Source: Acidisoma sp. PAMC 29798
GTDB taxonomy: Bacteria; Pseudomonadota; Alphaproteobacteria; Acetobacterales; Acetobacteraceae
NCBI RefSeq assembly: GCF_030252425.1
Contig: NZ_CP126994.1
Span: 1,488,001-1,552,000, forward strand
Reading direction: 5' to 3'
Length of the DNA: 64,000 bases
Shown: positions 56,194-63,653 of the stretch, piece by piece
How positions within the stretch are numbered: position 1 is the first letter of the stretch
Layout: each line of letters begins with the position of its first letter
Translations under genes and position numbers: made by a program
Notes under the pieces: model-generated
Databases searched by the model: none
The model's input: only the letters and a program-made list of their open reading frames with translations
Told to the model about the DNA's origin: nothing

Positions 56194-56991
56194 CTAGTCA
56201 CCGCCTGCTAGATCTCCAGGAGAGGAGGGTTCCTCTTCTTTAGGCTCAAGCTTGCCCCTAAGCTGCTCGATACCTGCTACAATTTTATGCAAGTCCAGCC
56301 GCCACTGCTGCGGCACTTTCTCCTGCTCATCAATCAAAAATAGAGCAAATATATCGAGCAACATTGCATAACCATGCATCAGGCTAAAAAAGTAATAACG
56401 CTGAATCTTGGGGTCGCGTGAGAACTGAAAGTATTCTGTCGTCGCCCAACTGATGCCGTCATTATCGCGGAACTCACGCCTCCTGTGTGTAAATGTCTCA
56501 ATGTCCGCGTGACTTGCGAACTGGCTGCACACGTCATGCATATCGATTAGATTCGGAATCATGGGATGTGGGAGCTTCTCCGGTCTATTGTCCCGGATGA
56601 AGTTCTTTGCGTGTCGGATGAGCTTGTCGAACGGTTTAGTTCTAGCGAAATAGGCCTCCTGAGACGGCCGATCCTGGATGATGTAAGCTGCGACAAGCGC
56701 GGCATCAATCGCGACCCTAAGCGAGCTGAATGCTTCGGAAAGATGGCACCGCAGAAGGCATGCCGTTCCGAAGAGAAAATGATAATGGGTAAATCCCAGA
56801 AGCTGAAACACAATCAGGTCGGCTTTTGCTCGCAAGGTAATTTTGGATAGCGCAGCACTATAGAGAGCTTGAATATGGCTAACAGCTCTCAGTTCCTCCA
56901 GGTCTTGAGACATTGATATAGAGAGCTGCTCCTGCTCTAGCTCAATGAAGCGCTCAAGAGTCAGCGGCTCATCATCAATATATTCACGCAT
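56194..56991 (-). CDS. Hypothetical protein, resolvase-linked
   Basis: 265 residues, not recognised. The chain begins MREYIDDEPLTLERFIELEQ and continues with an alpha-helical domain rich in Leu and aromatic residues (HYHFLFGTACLLRCHLSEAF), which suggests a helical bundle similar to some uncharacterised DUF5677-like proteins. The tail is charged and repetitive (KLEPKEEEPSSPGDL). ATG at 56991 is chosen because GGAGG sits 6-7 bases upstream; an ATG at 56997 directly adjoins that site. It starts 16 bases after the recombinase stop, so the two are co-transcribed. Base composition is well below the core genome. Confidence 0.65.
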   Translation of the reverse strand: MREYIDDEPLTLERFIELEQEQLSISMSQDLEELRAVSHIQALYSAALSKITLRAKADLIVFQLLGFTHYHFLFGTACLLRCHLSEAFSSLRVAIDAALVAAYIIQDRPSQEAYFARTKPFDKLIRHAKNFIRDNRPEKLPHPMIPNLIDMHDVCSQFASHADIETFTHRRREFRDNDGISWATTEYFQFSRDPKIQRYYFFSLMHGYAMLLDIFALFLIDEQEKVPQQWRLDLHKIVAGIEQLRGKLEPKEEEPSSPGDLAGGD

Positions 56992-57007
56992 CGACATCCC
57001 TCCAAAG

Positions 57008-57553
57008 CTACGATTGTATGCGAGAAATCGTTGACGCACTGACGTTGTAGGAGCGAGCAACCTCGCGCACTGGCTCTCCCCGAGCCTTGCGGGCCAAAGC
57101 TTCATTCCTCTGATGAAGCGTGAGCTTATGCGGTCGTCCTAAGCTTTGCCCGCGAGCTTTGGCTCGTGCTCGCCCTTCCCCGGTCCTCGTTCGAATCAGC
57201 TCGCGTTCAAACTCGGCGAGGCCACCGAGGATAGTTACCATCAATCGGCCATGGGCCGTTGTGGTATCCGCCCAGGCGTCTCCAAGCGAGCGGAAAGCGG
57301 ACTCCTTGGCAGCGATGGCGGCCAGGATATTCAGCAAGTCTCGTGTGGAGCGAGCAAGACGGTCTAACCGGCTAACCATCAACACGTCACCCGGCTCCAG
57401 AGCCGCGACCGCGCGGGCGAGCTGGAGACGGTCGGTTTTCGACCCGCTAGCGGTCTCCTTAAACACACGACCACAGCCTGCGGCCGTGAGCTGCCCCACC
57501 TGCGTCTCAACACTTTGGCCGTCTGTCGATACCCTGGCATATCCGTAAATCAT
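57008..57553 (-). CDS. Small serine recombinase (Tn3 resolvase/invertase type)
   Basis: 181 residues. The catalytic Ser is in YARVSTDGQS (Ser9); Arg and Asp residues of the active site follow in MVSRLDRLARSTRDLL. The E-helix region LMVTILGGLAEFERELI leads to the DNA-binding helix-turn-helix KARGEPVREVARSYNVSAST. It would catalyse resolution or inversion at a res site, probably in the palindrome-rich region immediately upstream (57554-57851). The 5' start has no clear ribosome binding site. It is the only recombinase in the element. Confidence 0.92.
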   Translation of the reverse strand: MIYGYARVSTDGQSVETQVGQLTAAGCGRVFKETASGSKTDRLQLARAVAALEPGDVLMVSRLDRLARSTRDLLNILAAIAAKESAFRSLGDAWADTTTAHGRLMVTILGGLAEFERELIRTRTGEGRARAKARGQSLGRPHKLTLHQRNEALARKARGEPVREVARSYNVSASTISRIQS

Positions 57554-57851
57554 GCTTTAATTGTGCAACGGACTTGTGCAACTAAGAAGAGAAATTGAAT
57601 CAATTGGTTAGTTTTGTTGCACAAGTTTTGAGTTCTGCATGAACAAGCATGGAAAGAACTTCCTTGTTGGACAGCTCACAAGCCTTTCGACAAATGTTTT
57701 TGTCGAAAGATAACAAAATGAGGAGGCGACAAATCCGCGAGCTTAAAACGTCAACGGCGGCATGAAAATCTTGCTTCATGCCGCCGTTGGTGTATCGATA
57801 GATGAGCGGGGAGCCTTGCAGGGCTGCGAACCGCGTCGGAGCACATCAATA
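57554..57851. promoter_or_regulatory. Palindrome-rich intergenic region, candidate res site/operator
   Basis: AT-rich 298 bases between the divergent recombinase and 57852 genes. TTGTGCAAC occurs at 57561-57569 and 57574-57582 in direct orientation and inverted as GTTGCACAA at 57616-57624. CTTTCGACAAA at 57684-57694 is a perfect 11-bp inverted repeat with TTTGTCGAAAG at 57699-57709. A 15-bp perfect palindrome runs 57752-57766 and 57775-57789 (CAACGGCGGCATGAA...). The array of spaced sites is what a resolvase res region looks like; it may also be the operator of both genes. Confidence 0.6.
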
Positions 57852-59327
57852 ATGCGCAAAAACCTCGATAAAATCAACGGCAATGTAGCGCAAGCATCTC
57901 GCAAACCGCGTGTTTCCAGGTCCGCCGCCAGGGCAATCGCCGAGCGTGTCGAGGATGCCCGCTCACACGTAATGCTGGAACTCGGCCGGATCTGCAAACA
58001 CCGAAACGGCTATCTGACCGATGTGCAAGTCGCGGCCATCGCAGCCGTGATGTCCCACGTCACTGCTGCAACGAATGTTCCGGATGAATTGGCTGGCTGG
58101 CTGGCCGTCCACGGCGGCAACCTCAAGGATTCCTTCGCCTGGGCGCACAGCCCGATTGGTGTAGCACTCATCGCAGCCGCCTGCACGCGGCCCAAAGACC
58201 GCCGTGACCTGCCTGCTGAGGCTTTACGCCGAGTAATGGCAATCAACGATGAAGAGGCCGAGCGTTTAGTCCTGCATCAGCTCGCTCCCAAGCGTGTACG
58301 CGACCGAAACCGCAGACGCGCGGAGGGAGTTATGGCCCGCAAAGCTGGGGACAGGGCAGAACCGTGGAAGGAGCGGGGAGTCAGCAAGGCCAACTATTAT
58401 CGGCAAATCAAGAGGGAGAAAGCGGCAGCCCTTGAGCGTGAGACTTTTCGCGATCCTATTGCGCACGCGCGAGCGACCGCCAGGGATGACTCCTTTTACT
58501 TAATAGGATCGCCAGAAGTCTCGCCCCCGTCTCTCCCTCTCACGATAGCCGAACTCCCGACGTCCGAGGGGCGGCGCTATGCCGCACTAGCACTGCGGCT
58601 CGGCGCGCAGTGGACGACCTCCAGAGCTACTGCTGAGCCCGACACGTGGTTCGAGGCTGACGCGACACAGGCGGCAGCACTCGAGGACGCGCTGGAGGCG
58701 GCTATCTCCTCGCAGCAACGAGTAGCAAACATCGCTCACGCCCGAGGTCAGATCCACCAAGGAGTGGATTGTCAGTCCTGCCCGCCGGACTTCCCGGCGC
58801 AGTTGTGGGCGCAAGTGCCAGTAAATTTACGTCTACCGGCATGTGCACACGGAGGCCGCCTCATGTTTCAGGGCTACCCCAAGGTTCAAGCGCTCGCGAT
58901 CGGAGTTGTGGCGGCTGAACGGGAACTCACTAGGTTTAGGGCTATCTCAGCCGCCTGCCCCGAGGCAGAACCGAGAGACGTGCAGCGGCTAGCCGCCAAA
59001 TTCTGGGAATTGTCTGTGATAGACGCGGTCGAAGTTGCAGCAGACGAGCTAGCGCAACGGCAGGCTGAAAGCGTTGCCCACCTTGATCCTGCAATCGTCG
59101 CCAGGGCGGAACTGATGATGATGCGGCTATCAGACCCACCTTGCCCGAATACGTATCGAGCCTACGCCCTTGAAGCGCTGCAACGAATGCTCATTGATTC
59201 TAACCGGTCCCGCAGTAGTCCACTCAGTCTGGTTTCGACGGCTACCATCGCGGGATACCACAGACTGCTCCAGGAACTCGACAACATGGTCGCAAAGCTC
59301 ACGAACCGCCCGAAACCCGATTTTTAG
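57852..59327 (+). CDS. Hypothetical protein of the mobile element, possible DNA-binding
   Basis: 491 residues if it begins at ATG 57852 (MRKNLDKIN); the frame is open further upstream to 57762, but that start falls inside the 15-bp palindrome, so the later one is preferred, with GGAG ten bases upstream. Not recognised. The N-terminal part is basic and alanine-rich (RKPRVSRSAARAIAERVE); near residue 180 KERGVSKANYYRQIKREK looks like a DNA-binding turn. A Cys cluster (VDCQSC, then ACAHGG) lies about residue 315. The C-terminal half is helical with many Ala/Gln. It may be a replication or mobilization factor; this is a guess from position. Confidence 0.65.
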   Translation: MRKNLDKINGNVAQASRKPRVSRSAARAIAERVEDARSHVMLELGRICKHRNGYLTDVQVAAIAAVMSHVTAATNVPDELAGWLAVHGGNLKDSFAWAHSPIGVALIAAACTRPKDRRDLPAEALRRVMAINDEEAERLVLHQLAPKRVRDRNRRRAEGVMARKAGDRAEPWKERGVSKANYYRQIKREKAAALERETFRDPIAHARATARDDSFYLIGSPEVSPPSLPLTIAELPTSEGRRYAALALRLGAQWTTSRATAEPDTWFEADATQAAALEDALEAAISSQQRVANIAHARGQIHQGVDCQSCPPDFPAQLWAQVPVNLRLPACAHGGRLMFQGYPKVQALAIGVVAAERELTRFRAISAACPEAEPRDVQRLAAKFWELSVIDAVEVAADELAQRQAESVAHLDPAIVARAELMMMRLSDPPCPNTYRAYALEALQRMLIDSNRSRSSPLSLVSTATIAGYHRLLQELDNMVAKLTNRPKPDF

Positions 59328-59652
59328 CCCGAGGACACAAAACAGACGTGTTCTCCGGCTCACTGAGAGCCGTCCCGCACCCTCCGGGTATCGTAGCACC
59401 TCAGAAAAACCCTATCCCGAGGGGCACAGACGAAATTTTGTTTCCGGCCGGTTGACCAGAATTGTTTCGATTGTTGCGTGTCCAGGCGCGGGCAGGCGTC
59501 GACACGGTGAGGGAGCGATCGCAATTGCGTGAGGTATGCCGTCTACAAGGAAAATCATAATTGTTGACAAGGAAAACCAAAAAATCCTCTGTTGACGTCA
59601 GCAGATTTGCGTTTCTATTAGATGGCTCCGCAACCCTAAGGAGCATCTACAA
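59328..59652. other. Intergenic region with direct repeats and a promoter
   Basis: 325 bases without a gene. ACAAGGAAAA occurs at 59545-59554 and 59567-59576, exactly 22 bases apart. The word GTTGAC appears three times (around 59449, 59564 and 59591). The first half reads as the 3' end of the preceding transcript with no strong terminator. Confidence 0.5.
59592..59621 (+). promoter_or_regulatory. Sigma70-like promoter
   Basis: TTGACG at 59592-59597 and TATTAG at 59616-59621 are separated by 18 bases, about 30 bases before the start of the small acidic-tail protein at 59653. This fits a housekeeping -35/-10 promoter driving that gene; the 22-base-spaced direct repeats lie just upstream and could bind a regulator. 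Confidence 0.45.
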
Positions 59653-60009
59653 ATGACCTCAGTTCACACTGCCAACGGCGGCAACGTTATCCCGCTCAGC
59701 GTGCTGCCCTATGCCGCCGTAGGCCCGTTGATGGGCTCTAACCCTGTCCCGCTGGAGCGCATAACCCTCCGGCGGGAGGACCTTTCCGGTCTCGCTCAGG
59801 TGCTGCTCGACGGCCATATGGACCTCGCGAATGACGACCCCAGTAGCGTTCCAGAGGCACCGTGGCGCAGTCTGATGCGCGACATCCTGGCTGCTGGACG
59901 ACGCGAATTCTCAGGCGCCGAACAAATTTGCGCAGATTGTGAGTTGCTGGACGCGCTGTTTTTTGTGTCGCGAGAGGAGGAGGACGGCGAGGAGGACGAG
60001 GAGACCTAA
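59653..60009 (+). CDS. Small protein with acidic tail, unknown function
   Basis: 118 residues, not recognised. The start has an AAGGAG ribosome binding site ten bases upstream and a promoter before it. The N-terminal half contains LPYAAVGPLMGSNPVPLERI; the middle segment ITLRREDLSGLAQVLLDG is amphipathic; two Cys sit in ICADCELLDALFF; the tail is very acidic (REEEDGEEDEET). Acidic tails of this type occur in DNA-mimic and anti-defence proteins of mobile elements, but that function is only an idea here. It overlaps the convergent metallopeptidase-like gene by four bases. Confidence 0.7.
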   Translation: MTSVHTANGGNVIPLSVLPYAAVGPLMGSNPVPLERITLRREDLSGLAQVLLDGHMDLANDDPSSVPEAPWRSLMRDILAAGRREFSGAEQICADCELLDALFFVSREEEDGEEDEET

Positions 60010-60821
60010 CGCCCCCCTCCCGCTTCACGGGCGTGTGCCCTCCCCCCAGGGGGAGGGCTTCGCGTGCTCGCCGCTACGCGACTGCGCGTCGGGCCGCGAC
60101 GGACTGCTGCGCAGCCCTGGCGGCCCGTCGTCACGTCGCGAGATAGTTCGCCACTGTACACGCGCCAAAATACACCCTGGAGTGGCAACGCTATCTGTCC
60201 GTTGACTGTTGCGCACGCACCGCCAAAATCGATGTACGACGCAAAATGCTCATAAAGCCGTGCGCGCCGCTCTACGGCAGAATCTAAATACGATCCAGGC
60301 ATCGGATCGCCTTTGAGGGCGGCGGCAGTGACGATAGCGAGTTCCTCGTCCGACAAATGCTCTTCAATCGCGTGCCAAAGCTCGTGATGTACAGTCGATT
60401 TCACCTGCGTCAGGCCTAACGCCGTACGGATCGCGATTAGAGGACTTTGGCCGTGACTTTGGCCGTCAAAATGCCAAGCACACCCGCTCACGCTGTACGT
60501 CAGCCGACCGTCCGCGCCCTGGTCCACCTCCCTGAATGCGGAGAGGTCCGGCAGGGGGCCATCCGCTGTTTTCCGAAGCGCTGGTCCCGCCAACACGTGG
60601 AGCCACGGCGCGCAACGCGACACTATCTCCGTGATTACTGCGATTTTTGCGTCGAGATATGGCATTAGAGGAGCCGGCGCAAAAAACACGCCGGACTCTC
60701 GACACTGCTCAGGTAGCCGTGTTCGGATAGTCCCCCGCCTGACCTTGCCTGCGACGATTTCATACACCGAGCTATCCGTTGCTCGCTCCAGCGCACGCCC
60801 CGGCACAGGCTCCGAGCTCAT
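60006..60821 (-). CDS. HExxH zinc metallopeptidase-like protein of the mobile element
   Basis: 271 residues with a gluzincin-like zinc site: H146-E147-L-W-H150 (VHHELWHAIEEH) and a candidate third ligand E191 in RLYEHFASY, 41 residues later. Upstream, YLDAKIAVITEIVSRCAPW and the strand SGCAWHFDG could form the upper subdomain. There is no signal peptide, so it would act in the cytoplasm. The final ~45 residues are low-complexity and overlap an opposing hairpin. Its ATG overlaps the stop of the next upstream gene by four bases, in an operon with the MobC-like gene. Could be a toxin-type or regulatory protease; not recognised as a known family. Confidence 0.7.
   Translation of the reverse strand: MSSEPVPGRALERATDSSVYEIVAGKVRRGTIRTRLPEQCRESGVFFAPAPLMPYLDAKIAVITEIVSRCAPWLHVLAGPALRKTADGPLPDLSAFREVDQGADGRLTYSVSGCAWHFDGQSHGQSPLIAIRTALGLTQVKSTVHHELWHAIEEHLSDEELAIVTAAALKGDPMPGSYLDSAVERRARLYEHFASYIDFGGACATVNGQIALPLQGVFWRVYSGELSRDVTTGRQGCAAVRRGPTRSRVAASTRSPPPGGRAHAREAGGGR
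60037..60058. terminator. G/C-only hairpin after the acidic-tail gene
   Basis: GCCCTCCCCC (60037-60046) is the perfect complement of GGGGGAGGGC (60049-60058) around two bases. It lies 28 bases past the stop of the plus-strand gene and inside the 3' end of the opposing metallopeptidase-like gene. No T-run follows on the plus strand. It may end the plus-strand transcript or be a protein site. Confidence 0.35.
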
Positions 60822-61588
60822 CGGCCGCCCGGTGCTGGCGCGGTGGCTCCCTCACCACCTGGCACTCCAGCTAATACCGGAGGCTCTGGTTCTGGTTCCG
60901 GGTCAGGCAGTAGACCGCGCGGCGGCCCTGGTTCCGGACCAGTAATCCGTAAGGGATTCGCCGCTTCGATTGCCAACACTCCTAACTCAGCCAGCTCCGC
61001 CAGGGCGGCATCAACTGCGTCGTGCTGCTGCGTTGCTGCCAAAACTGTGAGCCGTTCGTTCCATAAGATAGCGGCGGACCGAGTCATCCCGTTGACTGCC
61101 GCAACGTGCATAGGTGACACGGGTGTCTGGTTGGAATGCCGTATCAAAATACCTCGGTCACCCGGAATTTTTTCCCGAATGTACGCGAGGATTGGCACCA
61201 GCCGCCACCTCGGGGGTTTCCTGAACAGAGTTCCGGTCTCGGCCATAGCTGCCGTCATCAAACGGGGCATAAAAATCATCGCGCTGAGCATCGCGAGCAT
61301 GTACGGATGCGTCAAAACCTCCCGCGCTATCTCGAACGCATCCACGGTTTCCGTCCGCTCACGGCGGCGCACGGGCATCGGAATCTTGGCGTCGGGATTG
61401 CGCCGTCGCCAACGCCGCTGACGCAGAGCCTCGGAGCGCATCGCCGCCCGCCACGCAGCGATAAGCGACGCTGGCACCGGACGGGAGTCGCCCCACCCTC
61501 GCCGCGATCTAATTTGATTCGCGATCCAATTGTCGCTCGGATACCACATTGGGAAATTTTCGCCGTCGTCGGTGACCTCCTCAATCAT
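60818..61588 (-). CDS. Hypothetical protein with hydrophobic segment and Pro/Glu-rich tail
   Basis: 256 residues, not recognised. Basic region RQRRWRRRNPDAKIPMPVRR (about residue 58) is followed by LTHPYMLAMLSAMIFMPRLM, a likely membrane-associated or buried helix. RILI-RHSNQTPVSPMHVAAVN and an alanine-rich helix follow; the tail is P-E-P repeats (DPEPEPEPP). ATG at 61588 is chosen because the preceding MobC-like gene stops at 61581, giving the overlap ATGATTGA; an ATG at 61666 would add 26 residues and overlap that gene more. It is the middle gene of the operon between MobC-like and metallopeptidase-like genes. Confidence 0.65.
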   Translation of the reverse strand: MIEEVTDDGENFPMWYPSDNWIANQIRSRRGWGDSRPVPASLIAAWRAAMRSEALRQRRWRRRNPDAKIPMPVRRRERTETVDAFEIAREVLTHPYMLAMLSAMIFMPRLMTAAMAETGTLFRKPPRWRLVPILAYIREKIPGDRGILIRHSNQTPVSPMHVAAVNGMTRSAAILWNERLTVLAATQQHDAVDAALAELAELGVLAIEAANPLRITGPEPGPPRGLLPDPEPEPEPPVLAGVPGGEGATAPAPGGR

Positions 61589-61907
61589 GGTCTGGTGCCT
61601 CGTCAGGCGCAGGGACGTCGGAGATTTCCCACGGTGTTCCGCGTAAAATATCTCGGTCGGTTTCACGGCTAATATAGCTGTTCAAGAAGCGCTGGCCGAC
61701 ACTCTGAAAATTTGGGCTGGCGTCGCCAAGCGCCAACCAGGCCCTTCCCAAAGTGCATAATCGCTGGGTGGTTTGACGTCGAGAGAGCGCCGCCATCTGG
61801 CGTTCAAATCTACTAACCGCCGTACGCGCATTGCGTGCACGCAACAGCGCGGCATCCTGCCTCGCTCGCAACGCAAGCAAGTGCTCGTCCACAGATTTCG
61901 TTGTCAT
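61581..61907 (-). CDS. MobC/TraD-like mobilization accessory protein (tentative)
   Basis: 108 residues. The N-terminal half is a charged helix with many Arg (LRARQDAALLRARNARTAV), and RRQTTQRLCTLGRAWLALGD resembles the R-R-x3-LG-x-L-W pattern of small MobC/TraD-type accessory proteins. Such proteins bind near oriT and help the relaxase. Support is a divergent position about 1 kb from the relaxase gene. ATG at 61907 has AGGA six bases upstream. The family call is weak; small-protein similarity was judged by eye. Confidence 0.5.
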   Translation of the reverse strand: MTTKSVDEHLLALRARQDAALLRARNARTAVSRFERQMAALSRRQTTQRLCTLGRAWLALGDASPNFQSVGQRFLNSYISRETDRDILRGTPWEISDVPAPDEAPDHD

Positions 61908-62013
61908 CTGAAGTCCTATCAGCTCTTCAGACGAAGATACCAAATCGACTACCAAGTAATCCAGAATATCTGTTATTATTTTTGGAATACGCACTCGCAG
62001 AATAGGAAGACAA

Positions 62014-62223
62014 ATGAAGACGACGGACATAGACACAGGCGCGGCGTTGACGGGCAGTATCGAGGAGATCAACGCATTCAACGGCGACTTGGGAAACCTT
62101 TTCAACGAAATTTTTGGCAGGTCTCTGAGCAAAATAAAAACAACAGTCGAGATAACACTCGACGAAGGTCGAGAAATTACACTGATTTGCAAACACAAGC
62201 GTGGTTTTTACAACGAAAGATGA
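62014..62223 (+). CDS. Small protein of unknown function
   Basis: 69 residues: it begins MKTTDIDTGAALTGSIEE, then a helix DLGNLFNEIFGRSLSKIK and two strands (TTVEITLDEGREITLICKH). AGGAAG lies upstream of ATG 62014, so it is probably real. Not recognised. It is divergent from the MobC-like gene with 106 bases between; oriT could lie in that gap, but I see no oriT consensus. A hairpin covers its stop codon. Confidence 0.65.
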   Translation: MKTTDIDTGAALTGSIEEINAFNGDLGNLFNEIFGRSLSKIKTTVEITLDEGREITLICKHKRGFYNER

Positions 62224-62332
62224 CCGAACGGCTTCCGTTTCGGTTGTGGATTCTGATATTGTTGGGGAGAGCCAGCAGAGCCTGCGAAGCAGGCGATATG
62301 CTCGCCTTATACATCCGCTTCGCGGAAGTATA
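62223..62332. other. Cluster of hairpins between two small genes
   Basis: Three stem-loops in 110 bases: ACCGAACGG (62223-62231) with CCGTTTCGGT (62235-62244); GCCTGC (62280-62285) with GCAGGC (62289-62294), loop GAA; and TATAC-at-CCGC (62308-62318) with GCGG-aa-GTATA (62322-62332). A fourth pairing, GGCGA (62292-62296) with TCGCC (62302-62306), competes with the second. The last hairpin ends nine bases before the ribosome binding site of the 50-residue gene, so the cluster could control its translation or act as terminator/attenuator. Confidence 0.45.
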
Positions 62333-62354
62333 GCTCGCAGAAGGAGGACAGCAC

Positions 62355-62507
62355 ATGCAAGAGATAGCCGAACACACGCCGAACTTCACAATGACAGACG
62401 CCGACTTCGCCTCATATATCGCAGCGATTGCGACGGCTGAGCCCTGGCTTCTCGTTTCTGATAAATGGGAAATCGATGATGAGCCAGACGACATCGAACT
62501 CGACTAG
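62355..62507 (+). CDS. Very small acidic protein
   Basis: 50 residues (too short for most gene finders): MQEIAEHTPNFTMTDADF, then ASYIAAIATAEPWLLVSDKW and an acidic end (IDDEPDDIELD). AAGGAGG stands seven bases before the ATG, an excellent ribosome binding site, and the stop is four bases before the next start, so it is a genuine coupled gene. Net charge is strongly negative. Function unknown; acidic micro-proteins of mobile elements sometimes block host defences, which is only a thought. Confidence 0.65.
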   Translation: MQEIAEHTPNFTMTDADFASYIAAIATAEPWLLVSDKWEIDDEPDDIELD

Positions 62508-62511
62508 CGTC

Positions 62512-62988
62512 ATGAGCGATATAGATTTTGCGGCGGCATGGGCCGAGAGATGGGGCAAGTGGAAAAGATGGACGACGCGACTGCAAGGCGGCGGGCGGCC
62601 TATCTATCGCACACCGGACGGCAGAGAGACAGCTCATCAGGACTTCAGCAAACGGCCCGAAGGCGTCTTAATCGGCCTCCAATTTTCGCCGCCGATGCCG
62701 TGGCTTCCTGAAGTCCTGATGACAGTCCCTGGCTGCGATGCTTACGATGCCGTCGCGCCCTGGGGGGGAGCGTGTGAACGAGCCTGGATCTCCGGATGTG
62801 AGCATCCCGAGCTGCCGTGTGCGGCGCTGGTTCCTGCACGCGATGCGCCTGTGACACGACAGCGCGACGCGTGGGACAACGGACGAATAGTCGGACGGTC
62901 GAAATCCGGAGCGGCATATCGCGCATATCTCGCAGAATGCCGTGCCGTCCTCAAAAAATCCGGATGGCATGAAGACGAGATACCGTGA
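62512..62988 (+). CDS. Hypothetical protein upstream of relaxase
   Basis: 158 residues, not recognised. It begins MSDIDFAAAWAERWGKWKRW, with a Trp-rich helix, then TTRLQGGGRPIYRTPDGRE and PEGVLIGLQFSPPMPWLPE. Cys residues are at GCDAYDA, GACERAWISGCEHPELPC (a spaced Cys/His set that could bind metal). ATG 62512 starts four bases after the previous stop; ATGs at 62476 and 62479 are alternatives that would overlap that gene. Its stop overlaps the relaxase start by four bases (GTGA). Confidence 0.65.
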   Translation: MSDIDFAAAWAERWGKWKRWTTRLQGGGRPIYRTPDGRETAHQDFSKRPEGVLIGLQFSPPMPWLPEVLMTVPGCDAYDAVAPWGGACERAWISGCEHPELPCAALVPARDAPVTRQRDAWDNGRIVGRSKSGAAYRAYLAECRAVLKKSGWHEDEIP

Positions 62989-63653
62989 GTCCTGCTCAGC
63001 TAGCTTTCTCGCGCATAAATTTCGCCATGGTTTCGCGTTCCGTGCGAGACGGCAACGCCGTAAAAATTGCGGCTTACAACGCCGGAACACGGCTTCAGCA
63101 CGCTAGAAAGAGATTCGACTTCCGTCACAAAAAGGAGCGCATAGACGGCTGCGTTCTGCTTCCGGAAGGTGCCCCCGACTCTCTGAGAGACCCCGGAATT
63201 TTGTGGCGCGCCGTGGAAGAATCCGAGCGCCGTCATGACGCCCAGCTCGCGCGCCAAGTGCTTATCTCAATCCCGAGACAATGCCCGCCCGACCTTCGCC
63301 TTGAGCTTCTGAAGGCGGTGGCAAGTCCCTGGGTGTCGATGGGAATGGCATGCCAGATAGATCTCCACTGCCCCACGGCATCGGACGGGGACGAGCAGCC
63401 CCACGGACACCTGTTGCTGACCATGCGCGAGGTCGGCCCGGATGGTCTCTTGCGTGTCAAGAATCGAGCTTGGAACGCCATGTTTCGCGAAGAGAACGGC
63501 CGGAAAATGCGTTCGGAAATCGACGCGAGAATGAACGCATACCTCACGGCGGCGGGTCTTGATATCCACGTGGACAATCGGTCTCGCGAGGCACAAGGCC
63601 TGCCGCGGGAGCTGCCTCCGGAGCCGATAGCCCCGACTGCACACTGGCTGTAA
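62985..63653 (+). pseudogene. MobA/MobL-family relaxase, truncated by IS21 insertion
   Basis: 222 residues. Relaxase motif I is VSRSVRDGNAVKIAAYNAGT with Tyr near residue 31; EESERRHDAQLARQVLISIP is the MobQ helix; the metal-binding motif III is DLHCPTASDGDEQ...PHGHLLLTMR (H-x-H). Family members run well past 300 residues, so the C-terminal part is missing. The coding sequence runs into the IS21 left end at 63649: the CTG codon includes the first two bases of the IS and the TAA stop is the IS sequence. GTG start 62985 overlaps the preceding gene. The product probably cannot mobilise the element unless the nicking domain alone suffices. Confidence 0.85.

Noticed and set aside
61908-62013. Candidate oriT between MobC-like and small-protein genes
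   Set aside because: The position is suitable but I see no conserved nick-site sequence or clear inverted repeat, so it is not listed as a feature.
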